Source: Acetobacter sp. UBA5411 (GTDB taxonomy: Bacteria; Pseudomonadota; Alphaproteobacteria; Acetobacterales; Acetobacteraceae). From it: a stretch of 23,839 nucleotides of DNA. The notes beneath the pieces were generated by a model that saw only the letters and a program-made list of their open reading frames with translations, was not told the origin of the DNA and ran no database searches. The DNA lies in contig NZ_DHNR01000015.1 of assembly GCF_002409645.1 (NCBI RefSeq), positions 58,823-82,661 on the forward strand, in the 5' to 3' direction. Shown one piece after another: positions 1-7,941 of this stretch. Made by a program: the position numbers and the translations under genes. The number at the start of each line of letters is the position of its first letter. The first letter of the stretch is position 1.

Positions 1-12
1 TTTTTTGTATTA

Positions 13-54
13 CTAAAAATATATACAGGATATTTCTTCTTTTTATCCCTGTAT
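13..54 (-). terminator. Intrinsic terminator of the tetR-smr operon
   Basis: On the minus strand an 11-nt arm (ATACAGGGATA) pairs with TATCCTGTAT with one bulged base, and ATATTTTTAG follows. The SMR stop codon TAA (43-45) lies at the base of the hairpin, so the terminator overlaps the end of the gene. The stem and T-rich tail are read directly from the sequence; function is inferred. Confidence 0.7.
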
Positions 55-372
55 AGTGCGTGCATAACCAATAATAAAAAGACCTGATATGATAAAGAAA
101 ATACCGATGAAATACGGTGAGTTTATCTGTTCGTGAAACCGTATCCAGCCCACCAGACTGGCGCATATGGTTCCGAGACCGGCAGAACCGGCGTAGACAA
201 TGCCCATCGGCAGCAGTCTGAGCGCCAGAGATAAAAACAGAAAAGAGGATATGTATCCTGCAACCATCAGGGAGATTGGAAGGACTTTTGTGAAATTATC
301 CGCCTCTCTCATGGCGACCGTGGCGGTCACCTCCGAAAGGACGGTAATGACAATACAGAGATATCCAAGCAT
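43..372 (-). CDS. SMR-family multidrug efflux protein, atypical
   Basis: Small multidrug resistance transporter of 109 aa, the usual family length, with four predicted membrane helices. Proteins of this family work as dimers and exchange protons for cationic drugs or related compounds across the inner membrane. It aligns without gaps to E. coli EmrE over the first two thirds: the essential Glu14 (in SEVTATVAM), Tyr40, Phe44 and Tyr60 are all in place. The near-invariant Trp63 is replaced by Ser (YAGSAGLG instead of the usual YAxWxGxG), which probably changes or narrows the substrates. It starts one nucleotide after the tetR stop codon, so it is cotranscribed with that repressor and probably controlled by it. 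No strong ribosome-binding site is visible, which suggests translational coupling. The family call is secure; the substrate is unknown. Confidence 0.85.
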   Translation of the reverse strand: MLGYLCIVITVLSEVTATVAMREADNFTKVLPISLMVAGYISSFLFLSLALRLLPMGIVYAGSAGLGTICASLVGWIRFHEQINSPYFIGIFFIISGLFIIGYARTIQG

Positions 373-373
373 T

Positions 374-955
374 CTATTTTTCTGTGCTTGAGGAATTGGT
401 CAGTTTTTCAATAAGAAGCTGAAGCTGTTCTCTGTTTTTTTTGTCGATGATATCCGCTCCAAGAATATCCCAGATGGCCAGTCCGTCAGCAGCCAGACAG
501 GATAACAGCAGCGAAGGCGTCATATTGTCGAAAAGACCAGTCGATCTGATGGTCTCCCAGTAATACCGGGTCCATTCACTGCAGAGCTGTGGTTCCAGCA
601 GCATAACGGCAAGCAGATGACGTAAAATCGCTGGGGTGCCTTCATCTTCGTTTTCCATGCGGTCGAGGCCGATATAGGCGCGAGCGGCACGCCCGGCTTC
701 TACGGGGTCTTTCTGAATGGAGGAAAGGATGTCGTTCTTGAAAGTTTCCATTTCCCGCATGAACAGCCCATCAAGAAGCGCCTTCTTGTTGGCGAAATGG
801 TGCAGGAGACCACCTTTGCTGACACCAGCATCACGGGCCACGAGATCAAGCGTGAACGCCTGAATGCCGCGCTCCGTCAGGATTCTGGCGGCGGCATCCA
901 GAAGGTCGGTTTTGACGGCCTCGGGCCTGTTGGTGCGTTTCGGTGTTTTTGTCAT
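374..955 (-). CDS. TetR/AcrR-family transcriptional repressor
   Basis: TetR-type repressor of 193 aa, normal for the family. The N-terminal helix-turn-helix lies at about residues 20-60, with the typical core TLDLVARDAGVSKGGLLHHF (about 35-54). The C-terminal half is the variable ligand-binding and dimer domain. The reading frame is open upstream to 1069, but I choose ATG 955 because domain homology begins there and because the promoter and operator lie immediately upstream at 961-991. The gene is followed after 1 nt by the SMR efflux gene. The usual logic for such pairs is that the repressor senses a drug or metabolite and de-represses itself and the pump. The perfect inverted repeat in its own promoter supports autoregulation. 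Confidence 0.9.
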   Translation of the reverse strand: MTKTPKRTNRPEAVKTDLLDAAARILTERGIQAFTLDLVARDAGVSKGGLLHHFANKKALLDGLFMREMETFKNDILSSIQKDPVEAGRAARAYIGLDRMENEDEGTPAILRHLLAVMLLEPQLCSEWTRYYWETIRSTGLFDNMTPSLLLSCLAADGLAIWDILGADIIDKKNREQLQLLIEKLTNSSSTEK

Positions 956-960
956 ATCCA

Positions 961-991
961 AAACATACCGTCTGGACGGTATGTTTGTAAA
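961..991 (-). promoter_or_regulatory. tetR promoter with perfect 26-bp palindromic operator
   Basis: The arms AAACATACCGTC and GACGGTATGTTT (961-986) are exact inverted repeats around a 2-nt centre, typical of a TetR operator. Read on the minus strand, TTTACA (986-991) and TATGTT (962-967) are 18 nt apart and make a sigma-70-type promoter. The operator fills the spacer and the -10. The predicted transcription start is about 7 nt beyond the -10, at or next to the tetR ATG (955). The repeat is seen directly; repressor identity is inferred from position. Confidence 0.8.
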
Positions 992-1222
992 GTGCCGATC
1001 AGGCGCAAAATCCAGACGTAAGAAGTGGCCGCACAGGCTAGCGAAAGTGTGATGCCGAGTGTCCAGCACCGTCCGTTGTCTTGTGCGACACCTCCGACGA
1101 TGATGCCTGCAATACTCCCATTCCGCTTGTGCATTTGTCAGCGGTTCTTCTTTCTGTCATCTGATAATAAGCATGCGAACTATTCGTGTGTTTGCTAATT
1201 ATTGACCCAAGGGAAAGCGTGA

Positions 1223-1750
1223 GTGTCCGAGCAGGCGCGGAAGGATAATGTTGCCGATCAATCCACGCGGTTGCTGAGACGTCGTTTCAGTTACCGGCTG
1301 GTCCGGCTGGCGACCCAATGGCGTCGGGAGATTGATCTGGATCTGCGTCAATTCGGGCTGACGGACGCAACCTGGCGCCCTCTCTATTATCTGCGGGTGT
1401 TGCCTGCGCCCGTTCGTCAGACCGATCTGGCGCGCGCCATGCTGGTTGAAGCCCAGTCACTTGTCAGATTGCTGGATGTACTTGAGCGTCGCGGTTTGAT
1501 TCATCGTGACACGGATCCGGATGACCGTCGCTCCAAGCTCGTGTCACTCACCGACGCTGGTGTCGCAATGGGCGAGACGGTTCTCGGTGTAGCGGACGGC
1601 GTTGCAGCCCGTTTTCTGGATGGCGTTTCAGATGACGCCCTGAAGGAGTGCGAGGCCGTTTTTGATCAGGTCTGGTCGGGCAGGGGGCATGATCGCTCAT
1701 CAGTCGGAGAGAGTGTGAAGTCTCCAGATCCGGTGGTGGGTGAACCGTGA
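1223..1750 (+). CDS. MarR-family transcriptional regulator
   Basis: Winged helix-turn-helix regulator of 175 aa. The DNA-binding core runs from about residue 45 to 110, with the recognition helix around QTDLARAMLVEAQSLVRLLD and the MarR wing signature DPDDRRSK at about 98-105, followed by LVSLTDAG. The start is GTG 1223, preceded by an AAGGGA ribosome-binding site at 1209-1214. Its stop codon overlaps the GTG start of the FUSC pump gene by 4 bp (GTGA), so regulator and efflux genes form one operon. By analogy with MarR/EmrR-type regulators it probably represses the operon and is released by the pump's substrates, such as aromatic acids or other weak organic acids. The substrate is inference. 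Confidence 0.9.
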   Translation: MSEQARKDNVADQSTRLLRRRFSYRLVRLATQWRREIDLDLRQFGLTDATWRPLYYLRVLPAPVRQTDLARAMLVEAQSLVRLLDVLERRGLIHRDTDPDDRRSKLVSLTDAGVAMGETVLGVADGVAARFLDGVSDDALKECEAVFDQVWSGRGHDRSSVGESVKSPDPVVGEP

Positions 1751-4014
1751 GCGCTTCCGCTTCTGTTATCAATGGCGTGAGAAGTGTTCCGGGTGATTTC
1801 CTGCGCGAATGGCGGCAGGAATGGAGCCGTCTGAGCCCGACTGTCCTGTATGCCACGCGGGTGTTCTTTGCGATCGGACTGGCCCTGTGGCTGGCGGGTT
1901 TCCTGATGCTGGAAAACCCGATTTCCGCCGTGACCACTGTGCTGATTGTGGCCAATCCGACGCCGGGTGCGCTGATTTCCAAAAGTATCTGGCGTATCGC
2001 CGGAACGCTGGCCGGAACGACACTTGGTATCGCGTTGATGGCTTCTTTCCCTCAGCAACCCGTGCTGTTCTTCGGGGGGCTGTCCCTGCTGGTCGGCATG
2101 GCGTGCTGCGTGGCGACACTTCTACGCTTCTATAGAGCCTACGCCGCCGTTCTCACCGGCTATACGATCATCATTATCTCGACGAGTGCGTTCGTCGATC
2201 CGGACCGTATCTTTGAAAGCGCGATGTCGCGACTGTCGGTTGTGGTCATCGGTATTGTCAGCACGGCCTTCGTCTTTCAGATCACCACCCTGAAAAGCCC
2301 CAATACGGCGACAGACCGGATCGAGCAGTTCCTGCGTGATGTGCTTGGGCAGTTCGTGCGGCTATCGAAGGCCGAATTGCAGAGCGACGAGCCGCGGTCT
2401 GACGAGGTGGGGCAGGTCGGCGCGTTCCGTGAGATGGAGGCGTCGGCCTACAGTGAACGGGCCCGCCTTCTGGCGCAGGCAGGCGCTGTCATCGAGGCGA
2501 TCGATTACGCGTCTTCCGTCGATTATCAGGTCAATCGTCGGGCCGCCGCACTGCATGAAGGAGTGGGGCGATTGATGGGGTTGCTCAGTGCCCTTCATGC
2601 CGCCCAGCGTGCCATCCCGCCAGACGATGTGGGGCATGTACGGGCAGCGCGTCGGATTTCCGGACGTCTGATCGGCGAACTGGCCGACATGCCGATGGAA
2701 ACGCTGCTTCACGGGGACGCCGCCCTGATTCGCTACAGGATACGGCGCGCCATTGGCCAGTTGGAAGCTCTGGCGCGGGAAGCGCCGGATCTGGCCGGTC
2801 TGGCGGCGGTCGATACGGAACGCGATATTGTCGTGCAGCTTGGACAGGCCGTGGACAATCTCTCCGATGTGGCCTGGCACGAGAAAGGTGTCCGCCTGCT
2901 GCCGCTGATCGAATGGCCGGCGGCGCTCAGGAACTTCGCAAGAGGTGCTCTGGTCACACTGATGGGGTGTCTGACCTGGTATATCCTGCGCTGGTCGGCG
3001 GGGCCGAGTGCGCTTGTCTATCTGATCTGCGCATCCTGCCTGCTCTCGACCGCGCCGTCGGCGACAAAAGCCTCATGGCTTCTGGCCTCAGGCACCGCGA
3101 TGGCCATTCCGGCCTGTTATATCTTTCGCACCTTCCTGTTGCCTCAGACGGACGGGTTTCCGCTGCTCTGGGTTTCCCTATTCCTCTGCCTGCTGCCGGG
3201 AATCTGGATTCAGTTTCATCCGCGCTATGCCGTGCGTGGGTTCGGCTATGCGGTGTTTTTCAACGTCTTCACGCAGGTCGATAACCCTGTGCCGTATCAT
3301 GACATTCCGATGTTGAACGCGTGGTTCGCCACGCTGCTTGGGTGCGTGGGACTGGTGCTGGTCTTCCGCGTCGTGCTGCCTGCGGACCAGCGGCTGGATG
3401 TCGCCCGTCTGATCTCAGCACTCTGCCGCTCCGTGCAGAGATTCGCGGCGCTTCCCCTGCGCTACAGGGTCAGTTGGCCCAGTTGGGAATATCGGCAGAT
3501 GCAGCGCGTGTTGCGCATGACCCAGAGGCTGTCTTTCGTGGAGGGAAGCGCTCGCGTGTTTCAGGTGACCGATGCGGCTCTGGCAGCTGTGGCGCTGGGG
3601 CGGACAGTGATGCGGTTACGCTGGCTGCTGCGGGAGGAAGGCAGTGTCACGCAGGAACAGGAGCGAATCGTGGAAAATGCGCTGGGGGCGTTAAAAGGGC
3701 TGAGGCGTGACCCATTGGCAACAGCCGAAGCGCTCCGCTCCGCCGCCATGCAGCTTTTGCCGAGCCTGCCTGTGACTGGTGAAGGCCCTGTTTCCGCTGA
3801 AAACCGGGAAAAGCAGTCAGCTGGAGGCGGGTTGGGCACTCTCAGACGCATGGCTGCCTGTCTCGTACAGGCGGCACAGCTTATCGACGCCGCGCCCGGT
3901 TTCTTTCATAAGGGTGGCCCAATGCAACAAGCGGCGGATCATCCGCTCGCCCACGCGGATTTACGCCACTTGATCATGCCTCGTGTAAAACGACCTGCTT
4001 CGAGAACTGCCTGA
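1747..4014 (+). CDS. FUSC-family inner-membrane efflux pump (AaeB-like)
   Basis: Inner-membrane protein of 755 aa belonging to the fusaric acid resistance / aromatic-acid exporter family (AaeB-like). It has the expected two-part build: an N-terminal block of membrane helices (about residues 25-180), a long soluble region (about 190-390), a second helix block (about 395-545), and a cytosolic C-terminal part. Members export aromatic carboxylic acids or similar weak acids together with an HlyD-type adaptor. It starts at a GTG that overlaps the marR stop and ends in TGATG, sharing one base with the start of the DUF1656 gene. The gene order FUSC, DUF1656, HlyD matches the aaeB/aaeX/aaeA set of E. 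coli in content. The exact substrate cannot be read from the sequence. Confidence 0.92.
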   Translation: MSASASVINGVRSVPGDFLREWRQEWSRLSPTVLYATRVFFAIGLALWLAGFLMLENPISAVTTVLIVANPTPGALISKSIWRIAGTLAGTTLGIALMASFPQQPVLFFGGLSLLVGMACCVATLLRFYRAYAAVLTGYTIIIISTSAFVDPDRIFESAMSRLSVVVIGIVSTAFVFQITTLKSPNTATDRIEQFLRDVLGQFVRLSKAELQSDEPRSDEVGQVGAFREMEASAYSERARLLAQAGAVIEAIDYASSVDYQVNRRAAALHEGVGRLMGLLSALHAAQRAIPPDDVGHVRAARRISGRLIGELADMPMETLLHGDAALIRYRIRRAIGQLEALAREAPDLAGLAAVDTERDIVVQLGQAVDNLSDVAWHEKGVRLLPLIEWPAALRNFARGALVTLMGCLTWYILRWSAGPSALVYLICASCLLSTAPSATKASWLLASGTAMAIPACYIFRTFLLPQTDGFPLLWVSLFLCLLPGIWIQFHPRYAVRGFGYAVFFNVFTQVDNPVPYHDIPMLNAWFATLLGCVGLVLVFRVVLPADQRLDVARLISALCRSVQRFAALPLRYRVSWPSWEYRQMQRVLRMTQRLSFVEGSARVFQVTDAALAAVALGRTVMRLRWLLREEGSVTQEQERIVENALGALKGLRRDPLATAEALRSAAMQLLPSLPVTGEGPVSAENREKQSAGGGLGTLRRMAACLVQAAQLIDAAPGFFHKGGPMQQAADHPLAHADLRHLIMPRVKRPASRTA

Positions 4015-4208
4015 TGCTGACCGAGTTTAATCTGTTCGGTGTTTTTATGGCGCCGATCGTGGTTTACGCACTGGTGGCCCTGCCCGTAACAATGTTTATC
4101 CGGTTCCTCCTCTGGTGGAGCGGAATCATGCGCTGGTTCTGGCACTTCGCGCTGTTCGAAGTCGCCCTGTACACCTGCGTACTGTGTCTGCTCATCCTCT
4201 ACGTCTGA
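4014..4208 (+). CDS. DUF1656 family small membrane protein (AaeX-like)
   Basis: A 64-aa hydrophobic peptide with two predicted membrane helices, of the type that accompanies FUSC pumps (DUF1656; AaeX in E. coli). It contains the usual opening EFNLFGVFMAP, followed by the helix ending LLWWSG. Its ATG shares a base with the FUSC stop codon (TGATG), so translation is very probably coupled. The molecular role of DUF1656 proteins is not well established; position argues for an accessory subunit of the pump. Confidence 0.88.
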   Translation: MLTEFNLFGVFMAPIVVYALVALPVTMFIRFLLWWSGIMRWFWHFALFEVALYTCVLCLLILYV

Positions 4209-4255
4209 CTCAACTCGCTTAACTTCCACGAACATAAGGTTTTCAGGTCACAGCC

Positions 4256-5167
4256 ATGCCACTGCTTCGCACACTGATCCGAGTGATCCTGACCCTGGCA
4301 GTCGTCTCGCTGGCCATAGTACTTGGGGTGACCCTGTGGAACACCTACATGATCGCTCCCTGGACCCGTGACGGTCGCGTGCGTGTCTATGTCGTGGATG
4401 TGGCCCCTGAAGTCGCCGGGACGGTTGTTCAGGTGCCGGTGGTGGATAACCAGTATGTCCACAAGGGCGATCCGCTCTACGTGCTCGATCCCGTGCGTTT
4501 CCGTCTGGCCATCCGTGAAGCGCAGGCCCGTCTGGACGGCGCTCTCGAAGACCTGAAGCTCAAGCAGAACGATGCAAGGCGTCGTATGGGACTGGGCGGC
4601 ATCGTCTCGGCGGAAGAGCAGGAGGTCTTCAACTCCAACGTGGCAACGCAGGTCGCGGCGGTGGATGCGGCCCGTGCGGCGCTGGATGTGGCGAAACTGA
4701 ATCTTCAGCGTTCGGTGCTTTATTCTCCGGTGAACGGTTTCATCACCAACCTGAACCTGCGTGTGGGTGACTATGCCACTGCGGGTCAGGCCCGTCTGGC
4801 GGTGATCGATTCCGATTCCTACTGGGTCTATGGTTACTTCGAGGAAACGAAGATGTGGGGCGTTCATGTCGGGGATGTCGCTCGCGTCAAGCTGATGGGC
4901 TACAAGCAGATCGTCCCCGGTCATGTCGTGTCGATCGCTCGTGGTATCAACGACACCAACGGCAACCCGGACAAACTCGGACTGCAGGACGTGAACCCGA
5001 TCTTCACATGGGTGCGTCTGGCGCAGCGTATCCCGGTTCGTGTGCATCTCGATTATGTGCCTGAGGGCGTCACACTGGCTGCTGGCATGACGGCGACAAT
5101 CAGCGTCGGGCCTGAATCACAGAGCCGTCGCGGCAAGCTGACCACCTGGCTGCAAGACCACCTGTAA
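4256..5167 (+). CDS. HlyD-family periplasmic adaptor subunit (AaeA-like)
   Basis: Membrane-fusion protein of 303 aa that should bridge the FUSC pump and the outer-membrane channel in the periplasm. A single N-terminal membrane anchor spans about residues 8-30. Then comes the start of the beta-barrel and lipoyl domain (APWTRDGRVR, then PEVAGTVVQVPVVDNQYVHKGD at about 51-72), an alpha-helical hairpin at about 85-150, the second lipoyl half (VLYSPVNGFITNLNLRVGDY) and the C-terminal beta-barrel with DYVPEGVTLAAGMTATI. Length and domain order match AaeA/EmrA-like short adaptors. It lies 47 nt after the DUF1656 gene and 16 nt before the outer-membrane factor. Confidence 0.92.
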   Translation: MPLLRTLIRVILTLAVVSLAIVLGVTLWNTYMIAPWTRDGRVRVYVVDVAPEVAGTVVQVPVVDNQYVHKGDPLYVLDPVRFRLAIREAQARLDGALEDLKLKQNDARRRMGLGGIVSAEEQEVFNSNVATQVAAVDAARAALDVAKLNLQRSVLYSPVNGFITNLNLRVGDYATAGQARLAVIDSDSYWVYGYFEETKMWGVHVGDVARVKLMGYKQIVPGHVVSIARGINDTNGNPDKLGLQDVNPIFTWVRLAQRIPVRVHLDYVPEGVTLAAGMTATISVGPESQSRRGKLTTWLQDHL

Positions 5168-5183
5168 GGCATACGACGGGATC

Positions 5184-6761
5184 ATGGGGATAATGATAGC
5201 TTCTGAAACCGTACCGGCTTCCTCCGGTTGCGTGAGAGACGGTGGCAGACGAGGTGTCTGGCGGCGGATGCTTGCGATGCTGGTCAGCGGGACCATCCTT
5301 GCGGGCTGCACGGTCGGTCCGAACTTCCAGCCTGACCGTATGAAGCTGCCTGCCGGTTTTGCGGAAACGGCCGAGGAAAAGCCGGCGACGCCGGAAGAGA
5401 TCGAGCGCACCAACAAGGAAATGACCGACTGGTGGGCCAAGTTCAACGATCCGATCCTGACGAAGCTGATCGAGGACGCCGTCAAGGGGAACTACGATCT
5501 GCAGGAAGCCGGACAGCGGATTCTTGCGGAACGCGCCCTGCGCGATAAGGCCGCGTCTGCGTGGTATCCCCAGATGGACGCCAACATGGGTGGTGGTGAC
5601 GTCCGGTATTCGATCAATATCGATAACTGGCCGATCCGTCCTTCCACACCGCAGCATCCGGAAGCATCGATGCTGACCTATGGTGCTTCGGCGACATGGG
5701 AGTTCGACGTGTTCGGGCGCATCCGTCGTGGTGTCGAGGCGCATGAACGTCAGGTTGAAGCAACCGTCGAAGGCCGTCGCGCGCTCCTGATGGTGCTGTT
5801 GTCGGAACTGGCCAACGATTACATGCTGCTGCGCGTGACGCAGCTCCAGATCCAGATCGCCACCGACAATATCAAGGTCGCCAAGGAAAGTGTCGATCTG
5901 ACCAATCGCCTGTATCTGGAAGGTGTGGGCAACACGCTTCAGACGGCGCAGGCGCAGGCGGAACTGGATTCCCAAATTGCTGCCCGTGAACCGCTCAAGA
6001 CGCGCGTGTCACAGGTATCGCACGCCATCTCCGTGCTGACAGGCAAGATGCCGGGCGAACTGGAGGAAGAGCTCAAGATCGTGCGGCCGCTACCGGTCGT
6101 CCCATCCTTCCCGGCGACGCTGCCTTCGATCGTGATTGCCAACCGCCCCGACATTCGTATGGCGGAAAAGGAATATGCGGTGGCGACGGCGGAAGTCGGC
6201 GTGGCTGTGGCTGATCTCTATCCGCACTTTGTCGTGCCGCTGACCTTCAACCCGAATGCGTCGGCCATGTATCAGGCTTTTCAGGTCAACGGTATGAGCT
6301 GGCAGTTCCTGATGATGGCCAGTTTGCCGCTGATGCATGGTGGTAAATACACCTCCACCATCCGGGCGGCGCAGGCGGCGGCCGAAGCGGCGCGTCTGCA
6401 TTATCGCCAGACGGTGCTTAAGGGCTTTCAGGAAGTCGAGGACGCCATGGCGGCTTGGCATGATGACCTTGAATATCAGGAAAAATTGGAAAAGGCGGCT
6501 CAGGACAGCGCGCTGGCCCGTGATCGTGCACGCAAGCTCTATGGAGCGGGTCTGATCGGCTTCCTTGATGTGCTGACCGAAGAGAGAACGACCCTCAATG
6601 CGCAGAACGCCGAAGCGCTTTCGCGGCTTGAGCGTCTGAGGGATGCCGTCAATCTGTATACGGCTATCGGTGCTGGCTGGCGTGGAAACGCTCTCACCAA
6701 TTCGACGCTGCCGGTTTCTCTGGAGACGCAGAATGTCTGGGCGCGGGCGTTCCAGCAGTAA
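5184..6761 (+). CDS. NodT-family outer-membrane efflux lipoprotein
   Basis: Outer-membrane factor of the TolC/OprM/NodT type, 525 aa, providing the exit duct of the tripartite pump. A lipoprotein signal is visible: a basic stretch, hydrophobic segment MLAMLVSGTI, then lipobox LAGC with the acylated Cys at residue 42. The mature protein begins CTVGPNFQPD, typical of the family. The two repeated coiled-coil/beta halves follow (about 90-300 and 310-515), with the conserved SATWEFDVFGRIRRGVEA at about 170-187. Translation could also begin further in, at Met29, which would give a signal of more usual length. It lies 16 nt behind the adaptor gene. This completes an inner-membrane, periplasmic and outer-membrane set in one operon. 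Confidence 0.92.
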   Translation: MGIMIASETVPASSGCVRDGGRRGVWRRMLAMLVSGTILAGCTVGPNFQPDRMKLPAGFAETAEEKPATPEEIERTNKEMTDWWAKFNDPILTKLIEDAVKGNYDLQEAGQRILAERALRDKAASAWYPQMDANMGGGDVRYSINIDNWPIRPSTPQHPEASMLTYGASATWEFDVFGRIRRGVEAHERQVEATVEGRRALLMVLLSELANDYMLLRVTQLQIQIATDNIKVAKESVDLTNRLYLEGVGNTLQTAQAQAELDSQIAAREPLKTRVSQVSHAISVLTGKMPGELEEELKIVRPLPVVPSFPATLPSIVIANRPDIRMAEKEYAVATAEVGVAVADLYPHFVVPLTFNPNASAMYQAFQVNGMSWQFLMMASLPLMHGGKYTSTIRAAQAAAEAARLHYRQTVLKGFQEVEDAMAAWHDDLEYQEKLEKAAQDSALARDRARKLYGAGLIGFLDVLTEERTTLNAQNAEALSRLERLRDAVNLYTAIGAGWRGNALTNSTLPVSLETQNVWARAFQQ

Positions 6762-6852
6762 ACTGAAGCCTTTTGCCGTGCGTTGCAGCAGAAGTAACAG
6801 TGTTCAACGCATGTCCTGACAGGACTGGTATCACGGAGGTCATGTAAGACCG

Positions 6853-7116
6853 ATGACAGGCGAACCTAACTATCTCCGACGCCTCATCCTGATCGGGGCG
6901 GGCTTCCTCGGAGGCTTCACCCTGATCATCGTTGATGGGTGGGCTTTGATCATCAATCCTGACGATAGCGACTCATGGCCTGTGTGGCTGCTGCGTCGTC
7001 TGCCGGTGCTGATTGGAATCTTCTGTGTGGCCGGCGGGTTTTTTCTGCTCCGCAAACCCGTGGCGAATGATCCCGACATACCGGACGATGATATCGAAAA
7101 TATGGACGGAGCCTGA
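6853..7116 (+). CDS. Small two-helix membrane protein, function unknown
   Basis: An 87-aa protein I do not recognise. Two hydrophobic segments are visible, about residues 10-33 and 49-66, joined by a short acidic loop (NPDDSDSW). The C-terminal tail is strongly acidic (NDPDIPDDDIENMD). A GGAGG-like site at 6835-6839 precedes the ATG by about 13 nt. It follows the outer-membrane lipoprotein gene by 91 nt in the same direction and converges on the creatininase-like gene, so it may be the last gene of the efflux operon. A role in the pump is only a contextual guess. Confidence 0.65.
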   Translation: MTGEPNYLRRLILIGAGFLGGFTLIIVDGWALIINPDDSDSWPVWLLRRLPVLIGIFCVAGGFFLLRKPVANDPDIPDDDIENMDGA

Positions 7117-7131
7117 TCTTTGCTTAGTGTA

Positions 7132-7941
7132 TCAGGGGTGCTGCTGTAGCGCCCTGATCTCCGTCACAGCGGCGTTGACCTGCATGTCCACGCCGATCTC
7201 TCCCAGTTCCGCTGTCGCGCCACGCGGATCGCCACCATAAACGCCATCCGCCGTTGTGGGTTTGGGTGCGTTACGAAGCGCTCCCGTGCGGACCATTGAC
7301 GGATCAACGGCCAGCATGAGGGACGTGTCGCTCAGATCGGCATGGGTGCCGACCGCAGCCCCCAGTCCCTTCTGACGGAGAGCCTCGTCATAGGCTCCGG
7401 CTATGACGGTGTAATAGCCGTTGATGCAGGCTGCATGTGCGCCGGTCCCGGACCAACTCTGGTTGATCTGCGCAACGGTCTTGCACATTTCAGCCCGGTA
7501 TCCACCGTGATCGCCGATAAACGCGACAAGACGAAATCCCTGAACCCGAAAACTCTCGGCGGCTGATTTCAGAAGACCATCAAACACGGCGGGCGTGATG
7601 CTGATCGTGCCGGGAAAGCGCATATGCGACGTGCGGGGGCTGGTGCTACCTTCCGGCACATACGCAATGACAGGCGCGACCAGTGTGTTTCCGAGTTGGT
7701 GCGCAATCCGATCCGCCAGAGCCTGCGCCCGGACGTTATGTTTGCCGACAGCGATGTAGGGGCCGCTCTGTTCCGTGCCCCCAACCGGCACGATGATGGT
7801 GGTGTAGCCCGCATTCAGCGCATCCCGGATTTCCGTCCATGTGAGGCGTTGCAGTTCGACCTGCGGTGCAGCCTCGGCGGTTCCGGTCAGGGCGAGGAGG
7901 ACTGCGGCGGCAGTGACAGCGCAAAAGCGGGAACGGAACAT
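7132..7941 (-). CDS. Secreted creatininase-family protein
   Basis: A 269-aa protein of the creatininase/creatinine amidohydrolase fold with a clear Sec signal peptide (MFRSRF, hydrophobic AVTAAAVLLAL, cleavage near AEA at residues 23-25). I start it at ATG 7941, not at the upstream codon (8034), because a strong GAGGAGG ribosome-binding site sits 5-11 nt upstream and the signal peptide begins there. Family landmarks are VPVGGTEQSGP (about 51-61), VGKHN (65-69), FPGTISI and FIGDHGGYR. Compared with Pseudomonas creatininase, the metal-binding His of EQHG is Ser, the Asp position lies in GKHN, and the later His-x-Glu is His-Gly-Gly. It may therefore bind metal differently or have another substrate. 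The export signal argues for a periplasmic hydrolase; substrate unknown. Confidence 0.8.
   Translation of the reverse strand: MFRSRFCAVTAAAVLLALTGTAEAAPQVELQRLTWTEIRDALNAGYTTIIVPVGGTEQSGPYIAVGKHNVRAQALADRIAHQLGNTLVAPVIAYVPEGSTSPRTSHMRFPGTISITPAVFDGLLKSAAESFRVQGFRLVAFIGDHGGYRAEMCKTVAQINQSWSGTGAHAACINGYYTVIAGAYDEALRQKGLGAAVGTHADLSDTSLMLAVDPSMVRTGALRNAPKPTTADGVYGGDPRGATAELGEIGVDMQVNAAVTEIRALQQHP

Noticed and set aside
4199..5047. Long minus-strand open frame (282 codons) across the HlyD adaptor gene
   Set aside because: His/Arg/Asp-rich composition with no motif; exact antisense of a well-supported gene.
5100..5975. Minus-strand open frame (291 codons) across the outer-membrane lipoprotein gene
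   Set aside because: Antisense shadow of a clear NodT-family gene, no recognisable domain.
6813..6825. Palindrome GTCCTG-A-CAGGAC before the small membrane protein gene
   Set aside because: Loop of one base and no T-run; too short to call a terminator or operator.
7112..7136. CCTGAT/ATCAGG dyad spanning both stop codons of convergent genes
   Set aside because: Only 6 bp with a 13-nt loop and no T-run on either strand.
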